64,000 nucleotides of DNA from Sphaerochaeta globosa str. Buddy (GCF_000190435.1 NC_015152.1:124001-188000); one strand, 5' to 3'; positions 25,771-35,067 are shown, counted from the first letter of the stretch. Made by a program: numbers and translations. The notes: generated from the letters alone by a model not told the origin.

Positions 25771-27030
25771 ATGAAAAAAATGCTGTTAGTATTGCTGGCA
25801 CTTCTACTTGCCTTCAGTCCTCTGTTTGCAGCAGGACAACAGGAGAAGAAGGATGAACCTGTCACGCTTAATGTGTTGTTCTACAGCCCTGAGCTTGCCG
25901 AGCAGTACACCGACATGGTTGCTGCGTATAAGCAGGCAACCGGTGTTACCCTCGACATTACCGTTCTGCAGACTGATTACCGTTCTGTCTTGACCAGCCG
26001 TCTGAACTCCGGCGACGTTCCTGATGTTTTCATGAGCAGCGCCTATGCAGACAACTCCACCTACAAGGATTATGTCTACGACCTGACCAATGAGGATTTC
26101 ATTAAGCTGATCGAACCCGGTGCCCTCCAGGGTGTCATCAGCGATGGAAAAGTGACCGGTTACCCCTTCCTGGTTCAGTCACACTCTTTCATTTACAACA
26201 AGAAAGTCTTCAAGGATAACGGAATTACCGCCCTTCCCAAGACCCTCTCCGAGTTTGAGGCTGTTGCAAAGAAACTGCAGGCCAACGGCGTACAACCTTT
26301 TGCCACCGGTTTCAAGGAATTCTGGGTACTTCCCCAGACTGCATGGCAGGCCATCGGCAATGTGCCGACCGAAAACTATGGCGGTTATGAGAAGTTCGTA
26401 GGCATGCTCAACAGCGGTTCTCTCAAATTCAAGGACATTCCCCAAATGGCCCAACTGTTCGATCTGTTGGACTTGATCAAGAAGTATGGCGGTCCGAAGC
26501 CGAACGAATCAGACTTCAACGACCAAACTTCCTCCCTGGCAACAGGCAAGGTTGCTATGATCCATCAGGGCAACTGGGCTGAGGACTCCATCCGCAAGAC
26601 CAATCCAGAAATCGAAATCGGCTTCCTTGCCGGTCCGACGGGAAACAATGCAGCAACTGCCGGTATTATGTTCGATTCCAACCAGACTATTCGTATCGCC
26701 AAGGACGGAAAGAATCGTCAGGCGGCGCTCGATTGGCTGAGATGGCTCACCACCAGCGAATATGGCAAGAACTGGATTCCAGCAAAGGTAAAGCAGCTCT
26801 CTCCGATTATCGGAGCGGCAGCCCCCGATTCCCAGGTTGCCAAGGAAACTTCCGCTCTGCTTGCAAGTGGAACCCCGGGATATCCCTGGTTCTACCAGAT
26901 GTTCCCCACCGGAACCGAGCAACAGCTTGGGGCTATTCTGCAGGGCTATTGCGCAGGTATCACCGATCGCGCTCAGACCCTCGATGCTCTGGATGCAGCC
27001 TACGCCAAGATTGCCAAGGCAGCTCAGTAA
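25771..27030 (+). CDS. Sugar ABC transporter substrate-binding protein
   Basis: 419 residues with a clear signal peptide (MKKMLLVLLALLLAF, cleavage after FAA-G; no lipobox Cys). The mature protein is of the extracellular solute-binding protein family 1 type, with VFMSSAYADNSTYKDY and NWLRW-like C-terminal helices (AALDWLRWLTTSEYG). It delivers a sugar or oligosaccharide to the two permeases that follow. Linked to an alpha-xylosidase, so a xylose-containing oligosaccharide is the likely ligand (inference). AAAGGAG precedes the start. Confidence 0.92.
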   Translation: MKKMLLVLLALLLAFSPLFAAGQQEKKDEPVTLNVLFYSPELAEQYTDMVAAYKQATGVTLDITVLQTDYRSVLTSRLNSGDVPDVFMSSAYADNSTYKDYVYDLTNEDFIKLIEPGALQGVISDGKVTGYPFLVQSHSFIYNKKVFKDNGITALPKTLSEFEAVAKKLQANGVQPFATGFKEFWVLPQTAWQAIGNVPTENYGGYEKFVGMLNSGSLKFKDIPQMAQLFDLLDLIKKYGGPKPNESDFNDQTSSLATGKVAMIHQGNWAEDSIRKTNPEIEIGFLAGPTGNNAATAGIMFDSNQTIRIAKDGKNRQAALDWLRWLTTSEYGKNWIPAKVKQLSPIIGAAAPDSQVAKETSALLASGTPGYPWFYQMFPTGTEQQLGAILQGYCAGITDRAQTLDALDAAYAKIAKAAQ

Positions 27031-27049
27031 CAACGTTTCACCTTCGATC

Positions 27050-27073
27050 GTGGCCGGAAGAAATTCCGGCCAC
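27050..27073 (+). terminator. Hairpin between binding-protein and permease genes
   Basis: GTGGCCGGAA-gaaa-TTCCGGCCAC, a perfect 10-pair stem with no T-run. Such a hairpin commonly protects the upstream binding-protein mRNA or gives partial termination, so that the binding protein is made in excess. Confidence 0.65.
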
Positions 27074-27085
27074 TAGGTAGACAGC

Positions 27086-27976
27086 ATGACACAACTGCAA
27101 CGAAAACAGCTCAATAGAGGTCTGATCTTCCTCCTCTTCACCCTGCCGGCTTTTGCGGCAATCCTTGTCTCGGTTGAAATTCCCTTTCTGATGAGTGTGT
27201 TCTCCTCCTTTACCAAATGGAACGGGTTGGACAAGGCACAAACCTTCATCGGACTGGAGAATTACAAGGAACTGTTTCTTGACGACCTGGACATGTGGAA
27301 AGCTTTCGGCTTTACCTTGCGCCTTACCCTGGGAAGTGTGCTGGCGATCAACATCTGTGCGTTGCTGCTTGCCGTTGTTCTGGATAGCGATATCCGGGGA
27401 AAGAACGTGCTTCGTGCGGCGTTCTATGTGCCCAATATTATCAGCTTGATCATTATCGGCTACATTTGGCGTTTTATTTTCTCCGCCGGCTTTGACTCCT
27501 TCTTCCAGAAAACGGGGTGGGAAGTTTTTATGCTCAGTTGGCTGGGGGATGTGAATATTATCTATTTTAGTGTGCTCATGGTTTCTCTGTGGCACTCACT
27601 GGGATTTTATCTGGTAGTCTACATTGCAGGACTGCAGACCGTTCCCCGCGACCTGATCGAGGCTTCCATGATCGACGGTGCGAACCGGACCAAGCGTTTC
27701 TTTCGCATTACCTTGCCTTTGATCATGCCGTCTATAACCGTATGTGTCTTCCATTCCCTCTCCAATGGGCTGAAGGCCTTTGATGTCATTTTCAGCCTTA
27801 CCAACGGGGGACCGGGCAATACCACCACCACTATTGCTCTGGATATCTACCGAACAGCCTTTGTCATCAACCGATTCGGCTATGGAACAGCGAAGTCCGT
27901 TGTACTCTTTCTGATGATTCTTATCCTCTCAGTCATCCAAGTCAGGGTGTTCAAGCAGCGGGAGGTGGAAGTATGA
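27086..27976 (+). CDS. Sugar ABC transporter permease 1
   Basis: 296-residue membrane protein with about six helices, of the MalF-like binding-protein-dependent permease type. The cytoplasmic EAA loop is visible as LIEASMIDGANRTKRFFRITLP near residue 195-215. The stop overlaps the next permease start by 4 bases. It works with the preceding binding protein. No ATPase gene is in the operon, so a shared MsmK/UgpC-type ATPase elsewhere is expected. Confidence 0.93.
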   Translation: MTQLQRKQLNRGLIFLLFTLPAFAAILVSVEIPFLMSVFSSFTKWNGLDKAQTFIGLENYKELFLDDLDMWKAFGFTLRLTLGSVLAINICALLLAVVLDSDIRGKNVLRAAFYVPNIISLIIIGYIWRFIFSAGFDSFFQKTGWEVFMLSWLGDVNIIYFSVLMVSLWHSLGFYLVVYIAGLQTVPRDLIEASMIDGANRTKRFFRITLPLIMPSITVCVFHSLSNGLKAFDVIFSLTNGGPGNTTTTIALDIYRTAFVINRFGYGTAKSVVLFLMILILSVIQVRVFKQREVEV

Positions 27977-28803
27977 AAAAGCGTTCGTTTCCTGCAACCA
28001 TGGCAACGATTATTCTTTTCATGATTGCCATCGGGTATCTTTATCCGCTTTTCTTGGTGGTCATCAACTCATTCAAGACGTTCAGTGAGATTACCAGCAA
28101 TGTACTTTCCCTCCCAACCAGGCTGGTCTGGGAGAACTTTCAGAATGCGTTCAAGATCATGAACTATCCCCGGTATTTTATGAATACCATGCTGGCGACC
28201 ACGGTGGGTGTCTGCGGTGTTGTATTGGTGAGTTCCTTGGCAGGGTACAAACTCTCCAGGACCAAGACCCGGTACAGCTTCATTATGTTCATGGTCCTTA
28301 TCGCTCCCATGATGATTCCGTTCCATTCCTTTATGATCTCGCTGGTAAAGGTGGCCAAGGAACTGCACCTTATCGGCTCTCCCTTGGGTCTGGGAGTTCT
28401 TTACTGGGGTTTGGGTGCATCCTTAGCCCTCTTCATGTACCATGGCGCAGTAAAATCGGTACCCCAGGAACTCGATGACTGTGCTCTTATCGATGGGGCA
28501 TCGCCGCTTCGAGCCTTTTTTCAGATAATTTTCCCCTTGTTGCAGCCGGTGACCGTCTCAGTCATCGTCATCAATACGATGTGGATGTGGAATGACTTTT
28601 TACTGCCTCTGTTGGTGCTCAGCGGTTCGAAAAAATCCTTGACCCTCCAATTGGCAGCCTATAACTTTTTTGGTCTTTACAAGGTCGAATGGAACTTTGC
28701 CATGGCAGGGGTTTTGTTGACCATTCTTCCGGCGATTCTGTTCTACTTGAGCTTACAACGCTACATCATCAAGGGAATGATCGCCGGTGCGGTAAAAACA
28801 TAA
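27973..28803 (+). CDS. Sugar ABC transporter permease 2
   Basis: 276 residues with about six membrane helices, MalG-like. The EAA loop reads ELDDCALIDGASPLRAFFQI (about residues 160-180). It forms the heterodimeric channel with permease 1; the ATGA overlap supports equal synthesis. The alpha-xylosidase gene follows after 13 bases, within the same operon. Confidence 0.93.
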   Translation: MKKRSFPATMATIILFMIAIGYLYPLFLVVINSFKTFSEITSNVLSLPTRLVWENFQNAFKIMNYPRYFMNTMLATTVGVCGVVLVSSLAGYKLSRTKTRYSFIMFMVLIAPMMIPFHSFMISLVKVAKELHLIGSPLGLGVLYWGLGASLALFMYHGAVKSVPQELDDCALIDGASPLRAFFQIIFPLLQPVTVSVIVINTMWMWNDFLLPLLVLSGSKKSLTLQLAAYNFFGLYKVEWNFAMAGVLLTILPAILFYLSLQRYIIKGMIAGAVKT

Positions 28804-28816
28804 CGGGAGATAGACT

Positions 28817-31141
28817 ATGAAATTTAGAGACGGCTATTGGAATATCCACAAGCACGTTCGTCATTTGCCAAAGGTTGCTATTGTCGATATAGAAGAAAAC
28901 CAGGGAAAGCTCTCTGTGTTCGCTGCTACCAAGAAGATCGAGCATCGCGGGTCAACCCTCAATACTCCGATGATTACCCTAGAGCTGAGCTCTCCGCTTC
29001 CGAATGTGCTGCATGTACGTTCCTATCATTTCAAGGGGTCCTTGCAGAAGGGACCGTTCTTTGAGATTGCAGCTGATAAGCCGGGGCAGCTGAACATAAC
29101 ACACAATCCCGAAGGTTTTTCTGCCCGGACGCAGGATGTATGTGCACAGGTGGCGACCAGCGGGCCTGCTGATGTCCACTTTCTGTATAAAGGCAAACCG
29201 TTGACCGTCTCAGCCGGCCTGCTCGGCGGCCATGCCATCCTGCATGACCAGGATCCCTATCAGGTGGAGTATCTCAACCTCAGTGTAGGGGAGACCATTT
29301 ATGGACTTGGTGAGCGCTTTACCCCGTTTGTCAAGAATGGACAGGTAGTGGATATTTGGAACGAGGATGGGGGTACCAGCAGCGAGCAGGCTTATAAGAA
29401 CATTCCTTTTTACCTCTCCTCCAAAGGCTACGGGGTGCTTGTTGCCAACCCGGGCAAGGTCTCCTTCGAGGTATGCTCGGAGGTGGTTACCGCGGTGCAG
29501 TTCTCAGTGCCCGGCCAATGCCTCGACTACTATATCATCGGCGGTGATGACCTGAAGGAAGTGATGGCGAATTATGCTTTGCTTACCGGCAAGCCTGCCT
29601 TGGTTCCGCCGTGGTCGTTCGGTCTGTGGCTCTCTACCTCCTTTGTAACAAACTATGATGAAAAGACGGTGAACAGTTTCATAGATGGAATGCAGCAGCG
29701 AAAGATTCCGTTGCATGTATTTCATTTCGATTGCTTCTGGATGCGTGAATTCCAGTGGGTCGACTTCTTGTGGGATACACGCCAGTTCCCCGACCCCAAG
29801 GCAATGCTGAAACGGATGCATGACCGGGGACTGAAGATCTGCGTATGGATCAATCCCTATGTCGCCCAGAAATCGTACTTGTTTGATGAGGGGATGGCAA
29901 AGGGCTATTTGGTGAAGAATCCTGACGGCAGCGTGTGGCAGTGGGACCGCTGGCAAGCCGGCATGGGTTTGGTTGACTTCACCAATCCCGAGGCGGTGAA
30001 GTGGTATCAGGGCAAGCTGGCCCTACTGCTGGAGATGGGGGTCGATACATTCAAGACTGACTTCGGTGAGAGAATTCCCACCCAGGTTGAATATTTTGAC
30101 CACTCTGATCCTATGTTGATGCACAACTACTACACATACCTCTACAACCAAGCGGTATTTACCCTGCTCCAGGAAAAACGCGGTAAACACGAGGCATTGG
30201 TTTTTGCCCGTTCTGCAACCGTCGGCGGTCAGAAGTTCCCCGTGCATTGGGGAGGTGACTGTTCGGCTACGTATGAGTCGATGGCAGAGAGCATCCGCGG
30301 AGGCTTGTCGCTCTCCTTGTGTGGGTTCGGCTATTGGAGCCACGATATCGGAGGCTTCGAGAAGCTTGCCACAGCTGACTTATTCAAGCGTTGGGTTGCC
30401 TTCGGGTTGCTTTCCTCCCATAGTCGCCTGCATGGAAACGAATCGTATCGCGTGCCTTGGGACTTCGATGCAGAGGCCTGCAAGGTTCTCAAAGCATTTG
30501 TAGAGCTCAAATGCTCGCTGATGCCCTACCTCTTCACCCAAGCTTGCATAACACATGAGACTGGGCTTCCGATGCTGCGTGCCATGGTTCTGGAGTTCCC
30601 TTCCGATCCTGTTTGTGCATACCTCGATAGGCAGTACCTGCTTGGTGAAAGTCTGTTGGTAGCGCCCATTTTCCAAGGCGATGGAAAGGCTGTGTATTAC
30701 TTGCCCAAGGGTAGGTGGACCCATCTGTTGAGCAACCAGGAAGTGGAGGGTGGTGCCTATCAAGAAGAGCACTATGACTATTTCAGTCTTCCTCTCTTTG
30801 TGAGGCCGAACAGCCTCCTGGCTATCGGAAGCAATACAGAGAAACCCGACTATGCCTACAACGACCAAGTTACGTTCCATCTTTTTGCTTTGGATGACGC
30901 AAAAGAGGCAAAAGCCAGCGTGCATGCACATGATGGTACAGAGCTGGCGGTTTGCAAGGTACGAAGAAGCGGCTCTGTGTACGAGGTTGCGGTAGAAGGG
31001 GCGATGAAGAACTGGGCTTTGTGTCTGAGAAACATCGACCAGGTTGCATCAGTTTCCGCCGGTAAGCTTTCCCGGACAATGCAAGGTATCGTGGTGACAT
31101 TCTCTTCCCACGAGAAGGAGTGCAGGATTATTACTGCATAG
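28817..31141 (+). CDS. yicI: Alpha-xylosidase, GH31 (YicI-like)
   Basis: 774 residues, the length of E. coli YicI. The nucleophile is Asp415 in TFKTDFGERIP and the acid/base is Asp481 in VHWGGDCSA, both in YicI-like context; KTDFGE followed by RIP is typical of alpha-xylosidases rather than alpha-glucosidases. There is no signal peptide, so it acts in the cytoplasm on imported alpha-xylosides such as isoprimeverose (family inference). It is the last gene of the LacI-controlled operon; a hairpin follows at 31170. ATG preceded by GGGAGA. Confidence 0.92.
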   Translation: MKFRDGYWNIHKHVRHLPKVAIVDIEENQGKLSVFAATKKIEHRGSTLNTPMITLELSSPLPNVLHVRSYHFKGSLQKGPFFEIAADKPGQLNITHNPEGFSARTQDVCAQVATSGPADVHFLYKGKPLTVSAGLLGGHAILHDQDPYQVEYLNLSVGETIYGLGERFTPFVKNGQVVDIWNEDGGTSSEQAYKNIPFYLSSKGYGVLVANPGKVSFEVCSEVVTAVQFSVPGQCLDYYIIGGDDLKEVMANYALLTGKPALVPPWSFGLWLSTSFVTNYDEKTVNSFIDGMQQRKIPLHVFHFDCFWMREFQWVDFLWDTRQFPDPKAMLKRMHDRGLKICVWINPYVAQKSYLFDEGMAKGYLVKNPDGSVWQWDRWQAGMGLVDFTNPEAVKWYQGKLALLLEMGVDTFKTDFGERIPTQVEYFDHSDPMLMHNYYTYLYNQAVFTLLQEKRGKHEALVFARSATVGGQKFPVHWGGDCSATYESMAESIRGGLSLSLCGFGYWSHDIGGFEKLATADLFKRWVAFGLLSSHSRLHGNESYRVPWDFDAEACKVLKAFVELKCSLMPYLFTQACITHETGLPMLRAMVLEFPSDPVCAYLDRQYLLGESLLVAPIFQGDGKAVYYLPKGRWTHLLSNQEVEGGAYQEEHYDYFSLPLFVRPNSLLAIGSNTEKPDYAYNDQVTFHLFALDDAKEAKASVHAHDGTELAVCKVRRSGSVYEVAVEGAMKNWALCLRNIDQVASVSAGKLSRTMQGIVVTFSSHEKECRIITA

Positions 31142-31169
31142 ACTATGCGATTGAAAGAGTATCTTTTCA

Positions 31170-31200
31170 TAAGGGCCTTCAAGGTGAGGGCCCTTATTCT
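31170..31200 (+). terminator. Terminator after the alpha-xylosidase gene
   Basis: TAAGGGCC (31170-31177) pairs with GGCCCTTA (31189-31196), with a short T-rich tail ATTCTT. It lies 28 bases after the stop and closes the sugar operon. Confidence 0.65.
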
Positions 31201-31296
31201 TGGCTCACTGGTTTTCAGAGTTTAGCTTTTGAAAAATCCGGAGAAGAAGAGGGTATGAGGTTTTTATGTTCAAGCATGCAGGAGCCTTCCTGAAGC

Positions 31297-31371
31297 TTCT
31301 GATAGAGAGAGATTGCCGATCTTCTGGCTATCAAGGATCACTAACCCGAAACGGGTAGTGACCCTCGATGA
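31297..31371. repeat. Imperfect direct repeat, copy A, left of the first AAA/DUF4143 gene
   Basis: About 75 bases that align with 32992-33063 at roughly three quarters identity, starting TCTGATAGAGA and ending GGTAGTGACC-TCGA. Both copies lie next to FAH-family sequence (a fragment here, the intact gene at copy B), and both contain a small CACTA-CC/GG-TAGTG inverted repeat. Confidence 0.7.
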
Positions 31372-31505
31372 CTTGGCTGGGGGCACAAACCTCGCTTTCA
31401 TACCGATTACGATGGAAAGCTCGGCCTCGCAGGCAAGGCGCTTGCACCTCGCAGGGTATTTGATGTCCCCATCTTGGGCCAGTGCAGCGGTGGAATTTTT
31501 ATTCA
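31372..31505 (-). pseudogene. Fragment of an FAH-family hydrolase gene
   Basis: The minus-strand frame encodes about 43 residues containing YPARCKRLACEAEL and IVIGMKARFVP. These match residues of the intact FAH gene at 33071-33823 (YPAMCKRLDYEAEL, IVIGKKARFVP) at about 27 of 39 positions. Nothing before or after that block is conserved except repeat A, so this is a duplicated copy that lost about 400 bases of its C-terminal part and its N-terminal part. Confidence 0.8.
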
Positions 31506-31516
31506 TGAACTGTTTT

Positions 31517-31607
31517 TGTGTTAATACACATAAAAAGTACGAATCTTGTTGTTTTGAAAAGGCATGTTTTATATGATTGAAGTGAACTAGAAGTGTGTGG
31601 ATACACA
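31517..31607 (+). promoter_or_regulatory. Promoter between two TGTGT-ACACA palindromes
   Basis: TGTGTtaatACACA (31517-31530) and TGTGTggatACACA (31594-31607) have centres 77 bases apart. Between them lies TTGTTG (31546-31551), 17 bases, TTATAT (31569-31574). The second palindrome ends 16 bases before the GTG at 31624. The layout suggests a dimeric regulator bound at both sites, perhaps looping. Confidence 0.55.
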
Positions 31608-31623
31608 AAAACGGAGTGTGTTT

Positions 31624-32925
31624 GTGATAATTAAAAGAGATAGGTATCTGAAGAAGCTGATTGAGAGAAGAGAAAATGGGCTCGTAAAGGTCATTACTGG
31701 CATACGCCGTAGCGGAAAAAGCGTTCTTCTGAACACTCTATATCATGACTATCTGTTGGACTGCGGTGTAAAAGAGTCCCAAATCATAATGCTGGCTTTG
31801 GATCAGGACATAAACGCCAAATACAGAAATCCACTTGTACTAGGTGAGTATATAAGGGAGATAGCTTCACAATCGCATGAAATGCAGTATGTGTTTCTTG
31901 ACGAGATACAGAAAGTTGCTGAAATCAAAAACCCATATCTTGCTTCCAATGAAGAAAAAATAACGTTCGTCGATACACTTCTCGGTCTTATGGCAATCAA
32001 GAACATCGACCTTTATGTCACTGGAAGCAATTCAAAAATGCTTTCTAGTGATATTCTGACCGCATTCCGTGGCAGAGGGGATGAGATACGCATGAATCCT
32101 CTGTCATACAGTGAGTTCTATTCTCAGTATGGCGAAGACAAAAGGCACGCATGGAGGGATTACATCACATATGGAGGCATGCCTTTTGTTCTTAGCAGAA
32201 GAAGCCATGAGGATAAAGCAAAATATCTCAGGGATTTGTTTTCAAAGATATACATAACCGATGTTGTTGAAAGGAACAGAATTTTGAATGACAGGGAGAC
32301 GCTGGAAGATCTTCTGGATTTTACTGCATCGGCAATTGGTTCCTTGACAAATCCAACCAGACTGGAGCATACGTTCTTGTCACTGAAAAAACAGAAAATT
32401 TCCCATGTAACAATATCAAGGTATCTTGAGTACTTGGAAGATGCATTCATCTTGTCCAAAGCCAAAAGGTTTGACATTAAAGGTAGAAAATATATAGGTT
32501 CGCCTATGAAGTATTATTTCACAGACATTGGACTGAGAAACGCCAGGTTGGGATTTTGTCAGATGGAAGAGACCCATATCATGGAGAATGTCATATACAA
32601 CGAGCTTATGCTCCGTGGATATAGTGTAGACGTGGGAAACCTTGAGGCCTTTGAAAAGGATGCAGAAAACAAGACTGTAAGGAAGCAGCTTGAAGTTGAT
32701 TTTGTTGCAAATGATGGATCACGTGTATGTTACATCCAGTCTGCATTGTCGATTGATGACGAAAAGAAGAGAATCCAGGAGACAAGACCTTTTAGAACCA
32801 TACATGATTCATTTAAGAAGATTGTCATTATCAAGGATGATATCATTCCTTGGCATGACAATGCAGGTGTCTTGTATTTAGGGATAGAACAGTTTCTGTT
32901 GGAAGAAGATTCGATCAGATTGTAG
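31624..32925 (+). CDS. AAA-family ATPase with DUF4143 domain (copy 1)
   Basis: With the GTG start at 31624 (GGAGTG upstream) the product is 433 residues, exactly the length of its paralogue at 49303. An AAA_14-type ATPase domain (about 1-200) has Walker A TGIRRSGKS, Walker B YVFLDEIQ and sensor VTGSNSKML. The DUF4143 domain (about 210-400) has KYYFTDIGLRNARLGF and the late EVDFVAND, a motif like a PD-(D/E)XK nuclease core. The family's role is unsettled. AT-rich compared with its neighbours, no operon partner, and flanked by direct repeats A and B, so it was probably acquired. Confidence 0.9.
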   Translation: MIIKRDRYLKKLIERRENGLVKVITGIRRSGKSVLLNTLYHDYLLDCGVKESQIIMLALDQDINAKYRNPLVLGEYIREIASQSHEMQYVFLDEIQKVAEIKNPYLASNEEKITFVDTLLGLMAIKNIDLYVTGSNSKMLSSDILTAFRGRGDEIRMNPLSYSEFYSQYGEDKRHAWRDYITYGGMPFVLSRRSHEDKAKYLRDLFSKIYITDVVERNRILNDRETLEDLLDFTASAIGSLTNPTRLEHTFLSLKKQKISHVTISRYLEYLEDAFILSKAKRFDIKGRKYIGSPMKYYFTDIGLRNARLGFCQMEETHIMENVIYNELMLRGYSVDVGNLEAFEKDAENKTVRKQLEVDFVANDGSRVCYIQSALSIDDEKKRIQETRPFRTIHDSFKKIVIIKDDIIPWHDNAGVLYLGIEQFLLEEDSIRL

Positions 32926-32991
32926 TTCAGAGTAAGAACTATGAGTGTTCCCTATGATGTCGGATTTTAACATCTTCCTGTTGTTAAGTAC

Positions 32992-33063
32992 TCTGATAGA
33001 GAAATCGTCAATCTCTTGGCAATCAAGGGCCACTACCTGAAACTGGTAGTGACCATCGAGGAT
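32992..33063. repeat. Imperfect direct repeat, copy B, right of the first AAA/DUF4143 gene
   Basis: Partner of 31297-31371. It ends 8 bases before the FAH gene stop. On the minus strand it is readable as ILDGHYQFQVVALD, and copy A in the matching frame begins VIEGHYPFRV before a stop, so the pair may descend from a small coding sequence. Confidence 0.7.
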
Positions 33064-33070
33064 ATCCTGC

Positions 33071-33823
33071 TTACCCAATCGTATTCTTCAACACTCCCAA
33101 CCCCTCGATGATGATCTGTACCGTATCACCATGGTGCATCCCGCTGATGCCGCCCGGTGTTCCGGTGAGAATAATGTCCCCGGGCAGGAGCGTCATTACC
33201 TGTGAGAGGTAGCTTACCAGGAAGGGAACCGAGAAAATGAGGTTGCTGGTATTGGACTTCTGCATTGTTTTGCCGTTCACCCGGCTTTCAATGACCAGAT
33301 TGGAGGGATCTACCTCATCGCTGATGAAGGGCCCGAAAGGGCAGAAGGTGTCGAAGCTCTTGGAAACAGTCCACTGCCCCTGTTTGGGTTGGAGGTCACG
33401 GGCGGTGACATCGTTGGCACAAGTATAGCCGAGGATATACTTGTTGACGTCGGTGATGGGAACGAACCTTGCTTTCTTACCGATGACAATGGCAAGTTCG
33501 GCCTCATAGTCAAGACGCTTGCACATTGCAGGGTACTGGATAACCCCATTAGGATTCAGCGAAGCCGTAGAGGGCTTAATGAAAACCACCGGCTCGGTAG
33601 GGATGGGAAGCTGGAACTCCTGGGCATGGTCCTTATAGTTGAGCCCAATGCAAATAGCCTTGGTATACTCACAAGGGGTGAGCAGCTCAACCTCTGAAAG
33701 ATTGAGTTTCTTGTCAGTAATTGTGTATTGCTCGAAGGGAGAACCCTCGAGTACTTGAATGGTCTCCTGTTCAAGAAGCCCGTACTTGATTGTGTCCTGG
33801 TAAGTGAAGCGTAGGTATTTCAT
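33071..33823 (-). CDS. Fumarylacetoacetate hydrolase-family protein
   Basis: 250 residues, the usual short form of the FAH superfamily (5-oxopent-3-ene-1,2,5-tricarboxylate decarboxylase/acylpyruvase type). It has ICIGLNYKDHA and the metal-binding EAELAIVIGKKAR (the E-x-E pair), then GYTCANDVTARDLQ, KSFDTFCPFGP and LTGTPGGI. The substrate is not determined by sequence; acylpyruvate or oxaloacetate tautomer activity is likely. A broken partial copy lies at 31372-31505 on the other side of the ATPase gene. Divergent from rlmD. Confidence 0.92.
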   Translation of the reverse strand: MKYLRFTYQDTIKYGLLEQETIQVLEGSPFEQYTITDKKLNLSEVELLTPCEYTKAICIGLNYKDHAQEFQLPIPTEPVVFIKPSTASLNPNGVIQYPAMCKRLDYEAELAIVIGKKARFVPITDVNKYILGYTCANDVTARDLQPKQGQWTVSKSFDTFCPFGPFISDEVDPSNLVIESRVNGKTMQKSNTSNLIFSVPFLVSYLSQVMTLLPGDIILTGTPGGISGMHHGDTVQIIIEGLGVLKNTIG

Positions 33824-33894
33824 AGGCTAAGCATAGCAAAGAGGGCTAGGAAAGACAATTGACAAAGTATGCGTTTCCCACCACCGTATAGAGT

Positions 33895-35067
33895 ATGAAA
33901 CGTTATGCAAAATGTCCTTTGGCCCGCACCTGCGGCGCCTGTCAATTAATGGATTATTCCTACTCCAAGCAGTTGGAGATGAAAATGGCTTATTTGGAGG
34001 ACCTGCTGGGCCAGTTTGGTCCAATTGCCCCCATACAAGGTATGGACGATCCCACCAGCTATCGCACCAAAGTCCAAGCTACTTTCGGCTACGATTGGAA
34101 AGATAGCCTGGTCAGCGGCATCTATCAGGAGGGTACCCACCTGTTGGTACCCATTCGTACGTGCATGGTGCAGCACCCGCTTGCTGACAGCATCCTCAAG
34201 ACAATCCGCAACCTAGCCACCCGGTTCCAGATCACCGCCTATGACGAGGATGAAGGGTATGGCTACCTTCGCCATGTCCTGATCAAGATCAGCCGCAAGA
34301 CGAATGAGGCCATGGTGGTCCTGGTATGCGCTCAGTGGCCGATCCCCTCATCGGATAATTTCATTGCAGCACTGAAGCAGCAGCATCCTGAAATTACCAC
34401 CATCGCACTGAATATGAATCGCGAACAGACCAGCATGGTACTCAGTGAGATTCCCATAAAAGTCCTGTGGGGAAAAGGCTACATTGAGGAAGAACTCTGC
34501 TCTCTTACCTTCCGCATCTCCCACTCCTCCTTCTTCCAGGTCAATGTCGAGCAGGCCCAAGTCCTCTATACGCTTGCTATGCGCATGGCACAGATTGACA
34601 ACGATGACGTTGTTGTGGATGCGTATTGTGGTACGGGAACCATTGCTTTGATAGCCGCAAAAGAAGGTGCAAAGCAAGTTATTGGTATAGAATCGAATGA
34701 GCAAGCTGTCGAAGATGCCAAATTGAATGCTGAGCGCAACAACCTGACCAATGCAGAATTTATCTGTGCCGATGCCTCAGCCCACCTCAAGGAGATGTCC
34801 AAGGCAAAGCAGAGCTGTGACGTTCTTTTCCTCGATCCACCACGCAGCGGTAGTGACGAACGCTTTTTGGCAGCGGCCATACGGCTTGCTCCCAAGCGCA
34901 TTGTCTACATTTCCTGCAATCCCAAAACGCTGGAACGAGACCTTCGGTACCTACTCAGGTTCAGTGACTATGAAGTCAGTGGCATCCAGCCGGTGGATAT
35001 GTTCCCGCATACCGAGCATCTTGAGACTGTGGTCTTGATGACTAGAAGATTCGACCTGGATAATTAA
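33895..35067 (+). CDS. rlmD: 23S rRNA (uracil-C5)-methyltransferase, RlmD/RumA type
   Basis: 390 residues. N-terminal Fe-S cysteines are CPLARTCGACQ plus Cys near residue 82; there is no TRAM domain, which makes it shorter than E. coli RumA. The C-terminal SAM domain has DAYCGTGTIAL, the motif FLDPPRSG and the catalytic SCNPKTLERDL. It methylates a uracil in rRNA (m5U1939 or 747, not distinguished). The ATG is leader-poor, with no clear Shine-Dalgarno, but the Fe-S cysteines immediately after it fix the start. Confidence 0.92.
   Translation: MKRYAKCPLARTCGACQLMDYSYSKQLEMKMAYLEDLLGQFGPIAPIQGMDDPTSYRTKVQATFGYDWKDSLVSGIYQEGTHLLVPIRTCMVQHPLADSILKTIRNLATRFQITAYDEDEGYGYLRHVLIKISRKTNEAMVVLVCAQWPIPSSDNFIAALKQQHPEITTIALNMNREQTSMVLSEIPIKVLWGKGYIEEELCSLTFRISHSSFFQVNVEQAQVLYTLAMRMAQIDNDDVVVDAYCGTGTIALIAAKEGAKQVIGIESNEQAVEDAKLNAERNNLTNAEFICADASAHLKEMSKAKQSCDVLFLDPPRSGSDERFLAAAIRLAPKRIVYISCNPKTLERDLRYLLRFSDYEVSGIQPVDMFPHTEHLETVVLMTRRFDLDN

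Noticed and set aside
31270-31608. 112-codon minus-strand frame taken as a whole protein
   Set aside because: Only about 43 residues match the FAH family; both ends are unrelated filler, so I annotate a gene fragment instead.
31297-33063. Repeats A and B as ends of an insertion sequence
   Set aside because: They are direct, not inverted, only about three quarters identical, and no transposase is between them.
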